A stretch of 64,000 bases of DNA, taken from the NCBI GenBank assembly GCA_009838515.1, contig VXRL01000080.1, forward strand, positions 89,121 through 153,120, read 5' to 3'. The stretch comes from Terriglobia bacterium (GTDB lineage Bacteria; Acidobacteriota; Terriglobia; Bryobacterales; UBA6623). Under the pieces are notes generated by a model. The model saw only the letters and a list, made by a program, of their open reading frames with translations, was not told the DNA's origin and made no database searches. The translations under genes were made by a program, and so were the position numbers. This document shows positions 63,403 to 64,000 of the stretch, one piece after another (position 1 is the stretch's first letter; the number at the start of each line of letters is the position of its first letter).

Positions 63403-63588
63403 GGGAAGCTAACTCCAACCATATCATGAGCTTGTCGAGTGCCACCGTGCCCCGCTAGCTTCCGGGGCCGGCTGCCACGTGGCCTGAATGTTCAGCCCTG
63501 CAACCAGCTGTCGCGCCCTTAGGCAAATCTGCATGGATTTCGTAACCTAGCGCCTACGGGTCTGCGCCATAATGGGGGGGTAAAAGCC

Positions 63589-64000
63589 ATGTCTTGCCTA
63601 ACTTCATCACGCTCCAGGCTCGTCTTGCCACTCCTGCTCGGGTTGGTGGTCCTGACCACGGCATTGTACGGTGCCGGGTTCTGGGACAAGAAGGATTTCA
63701 AGCAGTGGACGCCCAAGGAAGTGGAGAAGATGTACATGGACTCGCCGTGGTCCAAGCGCGTGAGCATCGCGATGGGCTCGCCGATGGCCGCGTTTAGCGG
63801 TGGCGGTGCCGGGGCTGGCCGTCGTGGCGGCGGTGCTCCCGGCGGCGGCGGTGGCGGTGGCGGCGCTCCGGGTGGCGGTGGCGGTGGCGGTGGGCCCCCC
63901 GGCGGGGGCGGGGGGGGGGGAGGCGGGGCGGACGGGGGGCAGGCCCGCCGGATGAAACGTCAGGTTAGGTTTGGGGCAGGCACCCCGCACAAGCCTAGCC
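63589..64000 (+). CDS. Secreted protein with glycine-rich tract, GWxTD-like, cut by window end
   Basis: This frame is open from ATG 63589 to the window end and absent from the ORF track. A GGGGGG(T) ribosome site lies 8 nt upstream. The signal segment is LVLPLLLGLVVLTTALYG, and the mature start FWDKKDFKQWTPKEVEKMYMDSPWSKRVSIAMG resembles short acidobacterial proteins often labelled GWxTD-like. A long glycine-rich low-complexity tract follows (encoded by GGC/GGT and a run of ten G near 63911-63920), then ARRMKRQVRFG. The homopolymer makes frame errors likely, so the downstream part is uncertain. Confidence 0.6.
   Translation, partial: MSCLTSSRSRLVLPLLLGLVVLTTALYGAGFWDKKDFKQWTPKEVEKMYMDSPWSKRVSIAMGSPMAAFSGGGAGAGRRGGGAPGGGGGGGGAPGGGGGGGGPPGGGGGGGGGADGGQARRMKRQVRFGAGTPHKPS

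Noticed and set aside
63607-63990. 127-aa minus-strand ORF rich in Ala/Thr
   Set aside because: It is the antisense of the glycine-rich tract and arises from repeat composition.
1-64000. tRNA, rRNA, CRISPR or prophage genes
   Set aside because: No cloverleaf, rRNA-like sequence, regularly spaced repeats, integrase or structural phage genes were found by eye.

Overview
The window reads as chromosomal DNA of a high-GC Gram-negative bacterium, most likely an Acidobacteriota member (Bryobacterales/Solibacteres-like), possibly from a metagenome. The basis is gene content: an Oar-like TonB-dependent receptor with a carboxypeptidase-like N-terminal domain, Tat-exported DUF1501 and DUF1552 proteins beside planctomycete-type cytochrome (DUF1549/DUF1553, DUF1587-DUF1585) and DUF1800 proteins, CRTAC1/UnbV FG-GAP proteins with TPR partners, split glycine decarboxylase, and a fused MFS/spermidine synthase. 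I see no rRNA, tRNA or CRISPR array. The taxonomic call is inference.

Layout. 1-6787 (minus): an export operon of a PSD1-type cytochrome protein, a DUF1501 protein and a PPC-domain protein that runs off the left edge. 6986-10375 (plus): the Oar-like receptor with a readable promoter. 10988-20904: a multiheme cytochrome c with TPRs, a fused MFS/spermidine synthase/TPR protein, a CRTAC1 protein translationally coupled to a TPR protein, and a divergent TPR protein. 21089-25770: a deletion remnant of a second Oar-like receptor, then the glycine cleavage operon gcvT-gcvH-gcvPA-gcvPB (minus). 25971-37157: DUF1592-type plus DUF1552 pair, sulfatase, a small membrane protein, a membrane-anchored SNase-like nuclease, proC, a type I phosphodiesterase-like protein and uxaC.

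37370-49960 is an accessory (defence) island with visibly lower GC. It holds an AbiE-type toxin-antitoxin pair (plus) facing a tight five-gene minus-strand operon: a DrmA-like helicase, a DrmB-like DUF1998 protein, a compact UvrD-like helicase, a 542-residue protein I cannot assign, and a NERD-nuclease/UvrD-helicase fusion. DrmA/DrmB are the core of DISARM, but I see no methyltransferase, no PLD nuclease DrmC and no DrmD/DrmE, so this looks like a DISARM-related but differently built system. An IS66 remnant lies directly upstream, followed by a decayed Mrr-type restriction endonuclease absent from the ORF track. This island is the best candidate for an undescribed system.

49993-64000 returns to housekeeping and export genes: an ECF sigma factor between two small membrane proteins, a YbdK-type carboxylate-amine ligase with an N-formylglutamate amidohydrolase, a tagaturonate epimerase (uxaE; with uxaC it suggests hexuronate catabolism), a DUF1800/DUF1501 pair, a MazEF pair with a palindromic operator, a Gfo/Idh/MocA oxidoreductase, a class III CoA transferase, hisS, and a glycine-rich secreted protein cut by the right edge.

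Taken together, the non-island genes suggest a saccharolytic heterotroph that takes up polymers or oligomers via Oar-like receptors and processes sulfated or uronate sugars. Starts were moved from the ORF-track positions wherever Shine-Dalgarno sites, gene overlaps or family lengths favoured another codon.
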